From NCBI GenBank assembly GCA_010027295.1, contig RGVM01000016.1:1-14700 (forward strand): a stretch of 14,700 nucleotides of DNA, in the 5' to 3' direction. Within the stretch, counting starts at the first letter, position 1, and each line of letters starts with the position of its first letter. A program made the position numbers and the translations under genes. Below are positions 1-7,567 of this stretch, one piece after another. This DNA is from Chitinophagia bacterium. GTDB taxonomy: Bacteria; Bacteroidota; Bacteroidia; Chitinophagales; Chitinophagaceae. Under the pieces are notes generated by a model, which saw only the letters and a program-made list of their open reading frames with translations, had not been told where the DNA came from and did not search any database.

Positions 1-92
1 CGTGTTGCGTCCCGCGACCTCCGTCGCTCGGCTCCGACCCGACCTGAATTCGATTTTGAACTGACGAGCTGCAGACGAAAAGACGCGAGGCC
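1..92 (+). pseudogene. disrupted upstream segment of gatA
   Basis: This stretch lies directly upstream of the intact GatA frame but does not read through in it: frame 3 has TGA at 45-47 and 57-59. Fragments resembling the GatA active-site region can be seen in different frames. Frame 1 gives VASRDLR, and frame 3 gives SLGSD at 24-38, which matches the start of the family block SLGSDTGGSIRQPA. In intact GatA about 40 residues separate SLGSD from ASSFDQIG; here only 54 bases (18 codons) do. The block holding the nucleophilic serine (GGSIRQPA) is therefore missing. The reading as a frameshifted and internally deleted gatA is inference. A sequencing or assembly error is the alternative, and the short matches could partly be chance. 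Confidence 0.4.
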
Positions 93-905
93 GCATCCTC
101 CTTCGACCAGATCGGTATCCTCGGGATTTCCGCAGAGGATATCGCGAAGGTCCTTTCCTGCATCGCAGGCCCCGACGAGTATGACAGCACGGCCTCCCAA
201 ACCCCCGTGCCCGATTACACCACCCATAACGCCGAAGACCGACAATTTCGAATCGCATATCTCAACCAGGCGCTCGAACACCCTTCCCTCGACCCAGAAA
301 TCGCCGACGGAACCCGTGCCTTCCTGTCCGCACTCAGCCGGGATGGACACCATGTTGAAGGCATCGACGCCGACTTCCTCGACCATATCGTGCCCACCTA
401 TTATATCCTCACTACCGCCGAGGCATCCAGTAACCTCGCCCGGTATGATGGCATCCGGTATGGCCACCGTACCCAACAACCTGTTAAAGCACTGGAAAGA
501 CTCTACCGCGATACCCGTTCGGAAGGCTTCGGAAAGGAAGTCAAGCGCAGGATCATGCTGGGAACCTTCGTCCTGAGCACCGGATATTTCGATGCCTATT
601 TCACCAGAGCTCAACAGGCACGGCAGCGGATCGTGGAAAAGACGAGACTGATTTTCAAGGACTTCGACATCCTCCTGCTACCCACATCCCCTACGACCGC
701 CTTCCGCTTCGGGGAAAAGGGAGGAAATGCCGTCTCCATGTTCCTTGCGGACATATTCACGGTTTATGCCAATTTGGCCGGAATTCCGGGGATAAGTTTT
801 CCCATAGGCAGACACTCGAATGGCATGCCGTTTGGTATTCAGGGCATGTCAGATAGGGAGGGCGAACCAACCCTCCTGCAGTTCTGCAAGAGCCGATATC
901 CTTGA
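93..905 (+). CDS. gatA: Asp-tRNA(Asn)/Glu-tRNA(Gln) amidotransferase subunit A, C-terminal part (5' end disrupted)
   Basis: GatA is the amidase subunit of the cytoplasmic GatCAB complex, which converts misacylated Glu-tRNA(Gln) and Asp-tRNA(Asn) to Gln-tRNA(Gln) and Asn-tRNA(Asn). The frame is open from 60, and recognisable homology begins at 93 with ASSFDQIG. Then come AGPDEYDST, VPTYYILTTAEASSNLARYDG, RSEGFGKEVKRRIMLGTFVLS, LLPTSPTTAF, ANLAGIPGIS and PIGRHSNGMPFGIQ, all in family order. About 270 residues are present against a usual ~475-490. The amidase catalytic residues (Lys and the Ser-cisSer pair in GSSGGSA and GGSIRQPA) belong to the missing N-terminal half. The first in-frame start codon is a GTG at 207, inside the conserved part, so it is unlikely to be the true start. 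The downstream transglycosylase begins 73 bp later on the same strand. The family is certain. Whether the gene is functional is open, because bases 1-92 look broken. Confidence 0.82.
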   Translation, partial: ASSFDQIGILGISAEDIAKVLSCIAGPDEYDSTASQTPVPDYTTHNAEDRQFRIAYLNQALEHPSLDPEIADGTRAFLSALSRDGHHVEGIDADFLDHIVPTYYILTTAEASSNLARYDGIRYGHRTQQPVKALERLYRDTRSEGFGKEVKRRIMLGTFVLSTGYFDAYFTRAQQARQRIVEKTRLIFKDFDILLLPTSPTTAFRFGEKGGNAVSMFLADIFTVYANLAGIPGISFPIGRHSNGMPFGIQGMSDREGEPTLLQFCKSRYP

Positions 906-978
906 CAAACCTGCGGGTCGCCGACCGCTAAGGTTGCGTGCCTGAAACATTTGAGGTTCACACACTAAACGAACTGAG

Positions 979-2052
979 ATGTTGCAGATCATGAATGAGT
1001 TCTTTACAAAGGTCCCGGGACTGCTGACGGTCGTCATCCTGACTTCAACCCCGGTCCATTCTTCCGTGGTTCCCGCTCAGCCGGACTCTTTTCCTAGAAT
1101 GGCTGCCGGCTCCCCCCTGCAGGGTATGTCTGTAGCCTCCTCCATCTCTTCAGAGCTGGCCCCGGGAAAATCCCGGACAACCGCGACCGAGTTTACTGGC
1201 TTACACCCCATGGCAGCGGCTTTTGTCAAAGCCTACATCTCACAGAACAGAGCATTCCTGGAGGGGGTTCTCGACAAAAACCAGTCAGCCCTAAAAACAA
1301 TAGAACAGATCCTCGCGGCGCACGGCCTCCCTGTCGAGCTGAAATACCTTGCCATAGTAGAATCCAAAATGGCGCGAAAGGCCGTATCCCCAATGGGTGC
1401 GGCCGGTCCCTGGCAGCTCATGCCCGTGACGGCAAGATCGTTGGGACTTCGCGTCAAGGGTGGCGTGGACGAGCGACTCGATCTCCGAAAGAGCACGGAA
1501 GCGGCGGCGACCATGCTCAAGCGTTCCCACAAGGAATTCGGCGATTGGCTGCTGGTAATCGCTGCCTTCAACGCAGGCTCGGGCCGAATGGCTTCCGTAC
1601 TCCGGACCCAGGGTGGGGGCAACTTCTGGGCGGTGGAGAAGGGGCTTCCCAAGGAAACACGCCAGCATGTAAGAAAATATATCGCCACTCATTACTGCCT
1701 GGAAGGAGGCGGTGGCGTCACAACGGGACTGTTACCACCGCAACCGCCCATGTTCGTACTGAAACCGGCCGATACCGATACCCTGGACATTGTCGGGAAA
1801 TACCATTCCTCCGTAGTAGCTAGGATGCTCGACATGGATCCCCGATTATTCGATGTACTCAACCCAGGGTTCGACACGCGTGTGGGCGCCGAAGGCTTTA
1901 GACTGATCCTTCCGAAGGAACGAATGCAAGCCTTCCTCTCCAACCGAAGCAAAATCCTGGAGGAAAGCGTTCGCTATCTGCTGGACCCCGGCACTTTCGA
2001 GATGGACCGCGCCGCAACGGAGATTCGTCTCCCGCCCGTCAGACTCGACTGA
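979..2052 (+). CDS. MltD-like lytic transglycosylase (SLT domain, exported)
   Basis: This is probably a periplasmic or outer-membrane murein hydrolase that cleaves the MurNAc-GlcNAc bond and forms 1,6-anhydroMurNAc ends. The N-terminus (residues 5-28) is a plausible signal peptide: a charged start, a hydrophobic run LLTVVIL, then a small-residue region. No clear lipobox is seen. After a low-complexity stretch to about residue 72 comes the SLT fold. LKYLAIVESKM carries the expected catalytic Glu128, SPMGAAGPWQLMP (137-149) matches the SxxGAxGxWQxMP motif, and AAFNAGSG lies at 195-202. Residues 258-320 (KPADTDTLDIV, LFDVLNPGFD, RLILPKERMQAF) resemble the degenerate LysM-like tail of Bacteroidota MltD proteins. 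At 357 residues it is compact for the group. The start at 979 is chosen for length; an in-frame ATG at 991 is equally possible and gives a neater signal peptide. It is convergent with the dcw cluster and 73 bp after gatA. Confidence 0.87.
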   Translation: MLQIMNEFFTKVPGLLTVVILTSTPVHSSVVPAQPDSFPRMAAGSPLQGMSVASSISSELAPGKSRTTATEFTGLHPMAAAFVKAYISQNRAFLEGVLDKNQSALKTIEQILAAHGLPVELKYLAIVESKMARKAVSPMGAAGPWQLMPVTARSLGLRVKGGVDERLDLRKSTEAAATMLKRSHKEFGDWLLVIAAFNAGSGRMASVLRTQGGGNFWAVEKGLPKETRQHVRKYIATHYCLEGGGGVTTGLLPPQPPMFVLKPADTDTLDIVGKYHSSVVARMLDMDPRLFDVLNPGFDTRVGAEGFRLILPKERMQAFLSNRSKILEESVRYLLDPGTFEMDRAATEIRLPPVRLD

Positions 2053-2136
2053 TCCGAGGCGAACAGTAACCCCCGATCCTGTTGTGCCGATGACTGTCGG
2101 AGAGTCGCCCAGTGAGGTTTTCGACTTGGAGCGATG

Positions 2137-2168
2137 AAAAAATTCCCCTGAGCAGTGCCCGCTTCAGG
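2137..2168 (-). terminator. putative Rho-independent terminator of the dcw/epimerase transcript
   Basis: Read on the minus strand, CCTGAAGC, a 7-base loop (GGGCACT) and GCTCAGG form a 7-bp stem with one bulged A. This is followed by GGAA and six T (plus-strand A-run at 2137-2142). It lies about 45 bp past the epimerase stop, in the 160-bp convergent gap, which is where the minus-strand transcript should end. On the plus strand no T-run follows the hairpin, so it would act in one direction only. The four bases between stem and T-run make it weaker than a textbook example. Confidence 0.5.
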
Positions 2169-2212
2169 TGGAAATTCCGGAATCGAATCAGATGGAATAA
2201 ATCTTCCGCGGC

Positions 2213-3172
2213 TCAACCCTGCCCGGTCAGTGCCCCAATGGCTGAATCTATGTCGGGGTATTGGAAGGTGAAGCCTGATTGCTGGAGCTTATGGGAGCTC
2301 ACGGTGGCACTCTTCAGGACCTCAACGCTCATCTCACCCAACAGCATCTTCAAGAGCCAGGAAGGCACCCGCATGGGCAGGTACCAGGAACCGTTGGTGG
2401 AACGGGCGAGTGTGAGCATGAGTGTCCGGTTGTCGACGGGGTGGGGTGCCGTGACATTATATACGCCACTGACGGCCTCGTCGGCGATGGCATGGCCAAA
2501 AGCCCTGCATAGGTCTGAGACATGCACCCAGCTGACCATCTGGCGGCCATCGCCCAGGATGGGGGCCACCCCCGTGTAGAGCGGCCTGCGGAATTCGCGC
2601 AGGGCGCCACCCTCGGTCGACAGCACGATACCGAGCCTCAGCTTGACCAGCCGCTTGCCGAGCGCGGCGGCAGGCTCTACGCTCTGCTCCCAGCGGAGGC
2701 AGGTGCGCCCCAGGAAGTCGTCGCTGGAGAGGTCGGTCTCGACGAAGAGGGTGCCCTTGTCGGGTCCGTACCATCCTATGGCGGAAGCACTTACCACGGC
2801 CCTGACCTTGTTGGGCAGCGTGGAAAGGCTCTGTATCAGGAGCTCGCTGCTTCGTGTCCTACTCTCGAGGATCTCTCGTTTGCGGTCTTTGCTCCAACGC
2901 TTGTCAGCCACGCCCGCCCCGGCCAGGTGAATGACATAGTCGGCTTCACGTAAGGCGTCAGGATCCATCGTCATACGTTGGATATCCCAACGGGAGTGCA
3001 TGAGGCGCCCGCTGGAGCGGAATGCCTTGCGGGAAGTCGTAACCGCATGCAGGGAGGCCGTCTCCCTCGGGTTGCGGGACAGGATGATGACATGATACCC
3101 CTCGTCGAGCAGGTAACGGCTCAAGGCCGTCCCGATGAGGCCCGTACCGCCGGTGATCAGGACTGTCTGCAT
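2213..3172 (-). CDS. TIGR01777 family (YfcH-like) NAD(P)-dependent epimerase/dehydratase
   Basis: This is an extended short-chain dehydrogenase/reductase of the YfcH/SDR39U1 group, presumably cytosolic, with no established substrate. The Rossmann dinucleotide motif GGTGLIG is at residues 8-14 immediately after the start. [14 protein letters not shown] follows (80-93), then SASAIGWYG (128-136, holding the family's modified active-site tyrosine region), then LRLGIVLS. The C-terminal DUF1731-type region ([30 protein letters not shown]) is present. At 319 residues it is slightly longer than E. coli YfcH (about 297). The extra length lies around residues 44-68, between the second strand and the HLAGAG motif. 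It starts 57 bp after the ftsZ stop on the same strand and so is probably co-transcribed with the dcw genes. A role in envelope synthesis is possible by position only. Confidence 0.88.
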   Translation of the reverse strand: MQTVLITGGTGLIGTALSRYLLDEGYHVIILSRNPRETASLHAVTTSRKAFRSSGRLMHSRWDIQRMTMDPDALREADYVIHLAGAGVADKRWSKDRKREILESRTRSSELLIQSLSTLPNKVRAVVSASAIGWYGPDKGTLFVETDLSSDDFLGRTCLRWEQSVEPAAALGKRLVKLRLGIVLSTEGGALREFRRPLYTGVAPILGDGRQMVSWVHVSDLCRAFGHAIADEAVSGVYNVTAPHPVDNRTLMLTLARSTNGSWYLPMRVPSWLLKMLLGEMSVEVLKSATVSSHKLQQSGFTFQYPDIDSAIGALTGQG

Positions 3173-3229
3173 ATCTCGTGGCGCAAAGGTGTCTAGGTTC
3201 CGTGGTGTCCGTACCCGGCTGATCCTGCA

Positions 3230-5119
3230 TCAGTCGGGCTTCTTGCCTTCGAGGAAGGAGTTCAGGGAGCTCAGGTAGATGCGGTCCCTCTCCTCGTCCG
3301 CCTTAAGGGTCACCTGGCTGTAGAGTTGTTCCGGGGCGGATGGCAAGCCTCCTTTGTCAGGGGAACCGCGGCGGATGAAAGCCGGTATCTGCTCCAACTC
3401 GTGCTTCGGATCTGAGGCGGTGTTCTTCCAGTAGGACAAGTTGCGCAACTTGCTTTCCCGGAGCGCCTTGATGCGTTTCTGCTCCTCCACCTCGTCCTGC
3501 ATCGCAGGTTCCTCGATGGAAGCCGAATCGGTCGCAGCCGATACTGTGTGGGGCCCATCCGCCGGCGGATTCTCCCTTATCACCAAGTGCATCTCGGAGT
3601 TTGGATCGAACTCCTTGATGCCTTCCTGATGCGGAACTTGAAGAGGGTGCGGACCGGGGGCGTTGGCTGCATCGTCCCTTTCCGCATATATCCTGGCAGG
3701 CTTGGCGAGGAAGTCGCCGAACAATGGCAGGATGCGGTCTGTGGCAGTTGACGCCCCTTCTGTTTGGTGGTTCGGAGGATGGGGACCTTCCACATTCCCT
3801 GGCTGGAACGTATCGGTTATCTGCAAAGGTATGGAAGCGGGAGCATTCGTAAATTTCCGATGGGCATCCGACTCTTGCCCGCCAGGTTGGCGGACAAGGT
3901 TGCCGAGCTTATCGGACAAAGGCGCCAGCTGAACCAGGGTGGGCATGAGGTCTGCCACGTCGGGAACCGTAGGTGCATCAGATGGCCCCGCCGCATCGAA
4001 TGTCGGATTTTCGACGGCATCTCCCAGCTGTAAGATCAGGGGTGGCTCCTCGCCCGTGGCTACGGCCGGCCTGTCATCCGCCTCAGTTACCGCATGATCC
4101 GGGGATATTCCATCGAAGCCGGTGGCGATGATCGTAATGCCTATTTGTGCACCGAGGCTGCTGTCGTATCCGAGGCCCATGAATAGGTCGTATTCGTCAC
4201 CGGCATGCGACTGCAGGTATTGCTGGATGATCTCGACCTCGTCCACCGTGAATTCATGCTCTCCCTCTGAGGAGTTGATGTTGATAAGCACCCATTTTGC
4301 GCCGTGAATATCGTTGTCGTTGAGCAGGGGCGAGTGGATGGCCTGTTCGATGGCCCTCAGGGCCCTGTCCTCGCCCTCGGCCCTGGCGCTGCCCAGGATA
4401 GCCATGCCCCCGTTGCGCATGACGGTGTAGACATCGGCGAAGTCGACATTGATATGCCCCCGGTTGGATATCACCTCGGTGATGCACCGGGTGGCGGTGG
4501 CTAGTACGTTGTCGGCGGTGGAGAAGGCCGCCTTGAAGGTTAGGGTGCCGAACTGGTGGCGGAGCTTGTCATTGCTAATGACCAGCAGAGTGTCCACGTA
4601 TCGCTTCATCTCCTCGATCCCATCCTCGGCCTGCGACATCCGCTTCTTCATTTCATAGCTGAAGGGCATGGTGACGATGCCTACGGTAAGGATGCCCATC
4701 TCGCGGCACATACGTGCCACGACGGGGGCGCCGCCCGTACCCGTGCCTCCACCCATTCCGGCGGTGATGAAGACCATTTTTGTATTGACTTCCAGGAGTC
4801 GCCGGATCTCGTCGAGGCTCTCCTCGGTCGCCTGGCGGCCGATGGAGGGGTTCATGCCGGCTCCCAGGCCTTGTGTGAGGTTGGGTCCGAGTTGGATCTT
4901 GTTGGGCACCCGGCTGGCTTGGAGCGCCTGTGCATCTGTATTGCAGATCACGAAGTCGACGCCCTCCATTCCGAGGTTGAACATGTGATTGACGGCGTTA
5001 CCGCCACCACCGCCGACGCCGATGACCTTTATGATGGAAGAATGCTCCTTCGGCATGTCGAATTGGATCATGGTTTCTGTTTTATGGTTGAATGCCTGTC
5101 TGCCTGTATCCGTATTCAT
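3230..5119 (-). CDS. ftsZ: cell division protein FtsZ
   Basis: FtsZ is the tubulin-like GTPase that polymerises into the cytokinetic Z ring. The GTPase core spans about residues 17-338: VIGVGGGGGNAVNHM (32-46), the tubulin signature GGGTGTGG (123-130), the T7-loop NVDFADV (224-230, catalytic Asp) and ITIIATGF (328-335). A linker of about 240 residues, rich in Pro, Ala and acidic residues, follows. Next come a basic stretch around QKRIKALRESKLRNL (547-561), the conserved FtsA/ZipA-binding peptide as IPAFIRR (578-584), and a further 45-residue tail ending SFLEGKKPD. At 629 residues it is much longer than E. coli FtsZ (383), but such tails are common in Bacteroidota. The start at 5119 overlaps the ftsA stop by 4 bp (ATGA), which suggests translational coupling. 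Homologues often begin at the internal Met17 (5071, MIQFDMPKE), which remains an alternative start. Confidence 0.97.
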   Translation of the reverse strand: MNTDTGRQAFNHKTETMIQFDMPKEHSSIIKVIGVGGGGGNAVNHMFNLGMEGVDFVICNTDAQALQASRVPNKIQLGPNLTQGLGAGMNPSIGRQATEESLDEIRRLLEVNTKMVFITAGMGGGTGTGGAPVVARMCREMGILTVGIVTMPFSYEMKKRMSQAEDGIEEMKRYVDTLLVISNDKLRHQFGTLTFKAAFSTADNVLATATRCITEVISNRGHINVDFADVYTVMRNGGMAILGSARAEGEDRALRAIEQAIHSPLLNDNDIHGAKWVLININSSEGEHEFTVDEVEIIQQYLQSHAGDEYDLFMGLGYDSSLGAQIGITIIATGFDGISPDHAVTEADDRPAVATGEEPPLILQLGDAVENPTFDAAGPSDAPTVPDVADLMPTLVQLAPLSDKLGNLVRQPGGQESDAHRKFTNAPASIPLQITDTFQPGNVEGPHPPNHQTEGASTATDRILPLFGDFLAKPARIYAERDDAANAPGPHPLQVPHQEGIKEFDPNSEMHLVIRENPPADGPHTVSAATDSASIEEPAMQDEVEEQKRIKALRESKLRNLSYWKNTASDPKHELEQIPAFIRRGSPDKGGLPSAPEQLYSQVTLKADEERDRIYLSSLNSFLEGKKPD

Positions 5120-6528
5120 TGAGGGTCATTGCCCATTGTACGCTTGTCAGTGTCGGGGAAGCGGTATTCTTCGTCCTCCTTGAATATTTCATAGATACCG
5201 TGCTTTATAGAGTCCATGAAATCACGCATGCTCATCCTTGGCTTCCCCGGCCGCTCGCGGGAGCGGGGGACAGACGAAGTGGCAGTGTCGGCCACCGGGG
5301 AAGGCTGTACCTGTACGACTGGCGTCTGCAAGGGCTGTAGTGCCGGAACATCCTTGCCGCCTGCGGCATTCTCATGGATATGGTATCCCTTCAGGATAAG
5401 TCCGATGCAGGTGGCGTACATGGGCTGGGCCAGCTCCTCGAGATGGCTGGCTGCCAGGTGTTCGTTGGGCAGGCCTATGCGGGCGTTGAGGCCCGTCTCG
5501 TACTCGGTGAGTTGCTTGAGGTGGCGTAGCTGGGAACCGCCGCCGGTCAGGACGATACCGCCGTTGAGCTTTCCTGCGTCGAGTCCCGTCTGCTTGAGGT
5601 GATAGTTGACGTATTCCAATATCTCCGACATGCGGGCCTGAATGATCTCGGCGAGGTTCTTTACACTGATGTGCCTGCTGGGCAGGCCGCGTAATCCGGG
5701 GATGTTCACGTAGGCGTTGCCCTGTGCGTGTTCGGCCAGTGCGGAGCCGAACTTCACCTTCATCTGTTCGGCCTGGGAGCGCATGACGCCCAGCCCCTTC
5801 TTGATGTCAGAGGTGATGATCTCACCTCCGAAAGGTATCACGGCCGTGAGCTTGAGGATGCCCTCGTGGAAGACGGCCAGGTCGGTGGTGCCACCGCCGA
5901 TGTCGAGGATGGCCACACCGGCCTCCAGATCCTGCTCGCACATGACGGCAGCGGAGGAAGCGAGCGGCTGCAGGATAAGGTCGCTCACGCCGAGGCCAGC
6001 CCTTTCGACGCTTCGGTTGATATTACGGATGGCCTGGCTGTCCCCCGTGATAAGTAGGAAGTCGCCGCCGATCTTGATGCCGCTGTAGCCGACGGGGTCA
6101 TATATGTCGGAGATGTTGTCAACGGTGTAGGTCTGGGGTATGACGTCTATGATCTCATCGCTCGCAGGTATGTAGTTCTTGCGCTGGTCCTTGACGAGCT
6201 GGTCGACCTCCTCCTGCCGAATTTCCTCCTCGATGTTCTGGCGTACAATGTTGCCCCGTATCTGGAGGGTCTTGATATGCTGGCCTGCGATGCCCACGAA
6301 GACCTTCCGGATCTCCAGTCCCGGGTTGGAGGCCAGGCAGTTCTGGATCGCCTGGCCAATGCACTCGATGGTCTGCGTGATGTTCTGCACCATTCCCTCC
6401 CTGACGCCCTTACTGTTAGCCTTACCGAATCCGAGCACTTCGAGTTTCCCATATTCGTTCTTGCGCCCCGCTATGGCGACCACCTTTGTGGTACCGATAT
6501 CGAGTCCCACGACTACGGGTTGTTCCAT
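5116..6528 (-). CDS. ftsA: cell division protein FtsA
   Basis: FtsA is the actin-like ATPase that tethers FtsZ filaments to the inner membrane and recruits later division proteins. The nucleotide-binding signatures of the actin/Hsp70 fold are visible: LDIGTTK (residues 9-15), LDIGGGTTDLAV in the middle and LTGGGSQL later. The 1C/SHS2 domain lies between the first two. After a Pro/Gln/Val-rich linker (PALQPLQTP...), the amphipathic membrane-targeting helix FMDSIKHGIYEIFKED (about 437-452) is present. It is followed by an 18-residue hydrophilic tail. The start is set at MEQPVVVGLDIG (6528), where homologues begin. In-frame ATGs at 6540 (preceded by GAAGAG) and 6582 would add 4 or 18 residues. 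The gene is 470 residues long from the chosen start and shares ATGA with ftsZ. ftsQ ends 115 bp upstream. Confidence 0.95.
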   Translation of the reverse strand: MEQPVVVGLDIGTTKVVAIAGRKNEYGKLEVLGFGKANSKGVREGMVQNITQTIECIGQAIQNCLASNPGLEIRKVFVGIAGQHIKTLQIRGNIVRQNIEEEIRQEEVDQLVKDQRKNYIPASDEIIDVIPQTYTVDNISDIYDPVGYSGIKIGGDFLLITGDSQAIRNINRSVERAGLGVSDLILQPLASSAAVMCEQDLEAGVAILDIGGGTTDLAVFHEGILKLTAVIPFGGEIITSDIKKGLGVMRSQAEQMKVKFGSALAEHAQGNAYVNIPGLRGLPSRHISVKNLAEIIQARMSEILEYVNYHLKQTGLDAGKLNGGIVLTGGGSQLRHLKQLTEYETGLNARIGLPNEHLAASHLEELAQPMYATCIGLILKGYHIHENAAGGKDVPALQPLQTPVVQVQPSPVADTATSSVPRSRERPGKPRMSMRDFMDSIKHGIYEIFKEDEEYRFPDTDKRTMGNDPQ

Positions 6529-6643
6529 GGTTTTTCCCATCTCTTCGGTCCGCAGGATACCGGATATTCCTATTGTCTGCATCTGGCTGATTTTTCGATT
6601 TGGATGACTATGGGTTTCTGTGTGGTTCGCATGTCTGGGTGGC

Positions 6644-7567
6644 TCAAGTCCTGGGGGCCGGCATCACTGCTTTTGGCAGCGTCTTCCGTTCCGGGCCGGG
6701 AGCGGAGAGGTGTGCTGGATCCGGATCGGCCCGGCGCGTGGCCGTGTCGGGGGATCTCGAGGCTAGCGAATCGGCCGTTGCGGGAAGACTGTCCGAAGGG
6801 ATGGCTACGACTTGGTCGCGATATCGGATATCTATCTGCCGGTAGCTGTTCCATCCGGTACGTGACATGACTTGATGGTAGAAGATCCGGAGTCTCCGGA
6901 GCTTGCCTGCGATGTCCGTCGCATCCCCGAAGACAATGCGGTGATCGCCCAGTTTCGGGATGAGAACGAATCCGGTACCCGGTTCGAAGTCTGCCTGTTC
7001 TACGATGGCCATGGCCAGTTCGTCAGACCTCAGGTAGCTGACGATCTGCAAGGCATCGGCCAGATGCTGTGTGTCGCCAGGCTGCCTGCCCATGATGGAG
7101 ACGGGCATACCGGTGAATACAGGGAGCCTCTCAGTATACAGAGGATTGAGCGGAATGCGATTCAACAGGCTGTCCAAATAGAAGGAGTGTCCCGATTGGG
7201 TAAAGATTCTTGCCACCGGCGACTGTTCCTCGATACGTATGTGCAGGATATGGCCCCTGTCCAGAAACAGATCTGCATCCCGTATCCAGGGATCCTTTTC
7301 CAGTCGTTTTTCCATCCGGTTTAGGTCGAGGGACGTCAGGAGCGCCCCTGTCAACTGCGGTTCGCCATCGGCCTTCAGCAGGTTGGCGATGTGAAGCGAA
7401 TCCACATATCGGCCGCCGCTGGGAAGAGCATAGGCGATGCGGATACCGCGGCAGGTGTTGCGGCTGCGAATGCCCATGGCACCGACCAGCAGTACGAGCA
7501 CGGTGGATCCTGCCAGCATCCAGCCGACAATCCCCAACACCCTCGCTATGACCTTGCTACGCGCCAT
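6644..7567 (-). CDS. ftsQ: cell division protein FtsQ/DivIB
   Basis: FtsQ is a bitopic inner-membrane protein linking early and late divisome components through its periplasmic domain. A short basic N-terminus (MARSK) is followed by one transmembrane segment at about residues 8-31. The POTRA-like domain runs from roughly 40 to 116 (CRGIRIAY, DLNRMEKRLEKDPWIRDADL, LHIRIEEQSPVARI). The FtsQ beta domain then extends to about 255 (FYLDSLLNRIPL, RIVFGDATDIAGKLRRLRIFY, QIDIRYRDQVVA). The last 50 residues are Pro/Ala/Ser/Asp-rich and probably disordered. The identity rests on domain layout, on IDIRYRDQVV near the end, and on position between murC and ftsA, since the sequence itself is poorly conserved. 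The ATG at 7567 overlaps the murC stop by 11 bp. Length is 307 residues against 276 in E. coli. Confidence 0.92.
   Translation of the reverse strand: MARSKVIARVLGIVGWMLAGSTVLVLLVGAMGIRSRNTCRGIRIAYALPSGGRYVDSLHIANLLKADGEPQLTGALLTSLDLNRMEKRLEKDPWIRDADLFLDRGHILHIRIEEQSPVARIFTQSGHSFYLDSLLNRIPLNPLYTERLPVFTGMPVSIMGRQPGDTQHLADALQIVSYLRSDELAMAIVEQADFEPGTGFVLIPKLGDHRIVFGDATDIAGKLRRLRIFYHQVMSRTGWNSYRQIDIRYRDQVVAIPSDSLPATADSLASRSPDTATRRADPDPAHLSAPGPERKTLPKAVMPAPRT

Noticed and set aside
902..953. Possible promoter before the transglycosylase (TTGACA at 902-907; ATTTG at 949-953)
   Set aside because: TTGACA overlaps the gatA stop and has no matching -10. The TTTG element lacks a partner at the Bacteroidota -33 spacing. 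Evidence is too weak to list.
3173..3229. CACCTTTG (minus strand) as a Bacteroidota -7 element before the epimerase
   Set aside because: It matches TAnnTTTG imperfectly, has no -33 TTTG upstream, and would leave almost no 5' leader before the ATG.
4556..5122. 188-codon plus-strand open frame opposite the FtsZ GTPase domain
   Set aside because: It is a His/Asp/Ala-rich mirror of the highly conserved ftsZ codons, with no independent evidence of coding.
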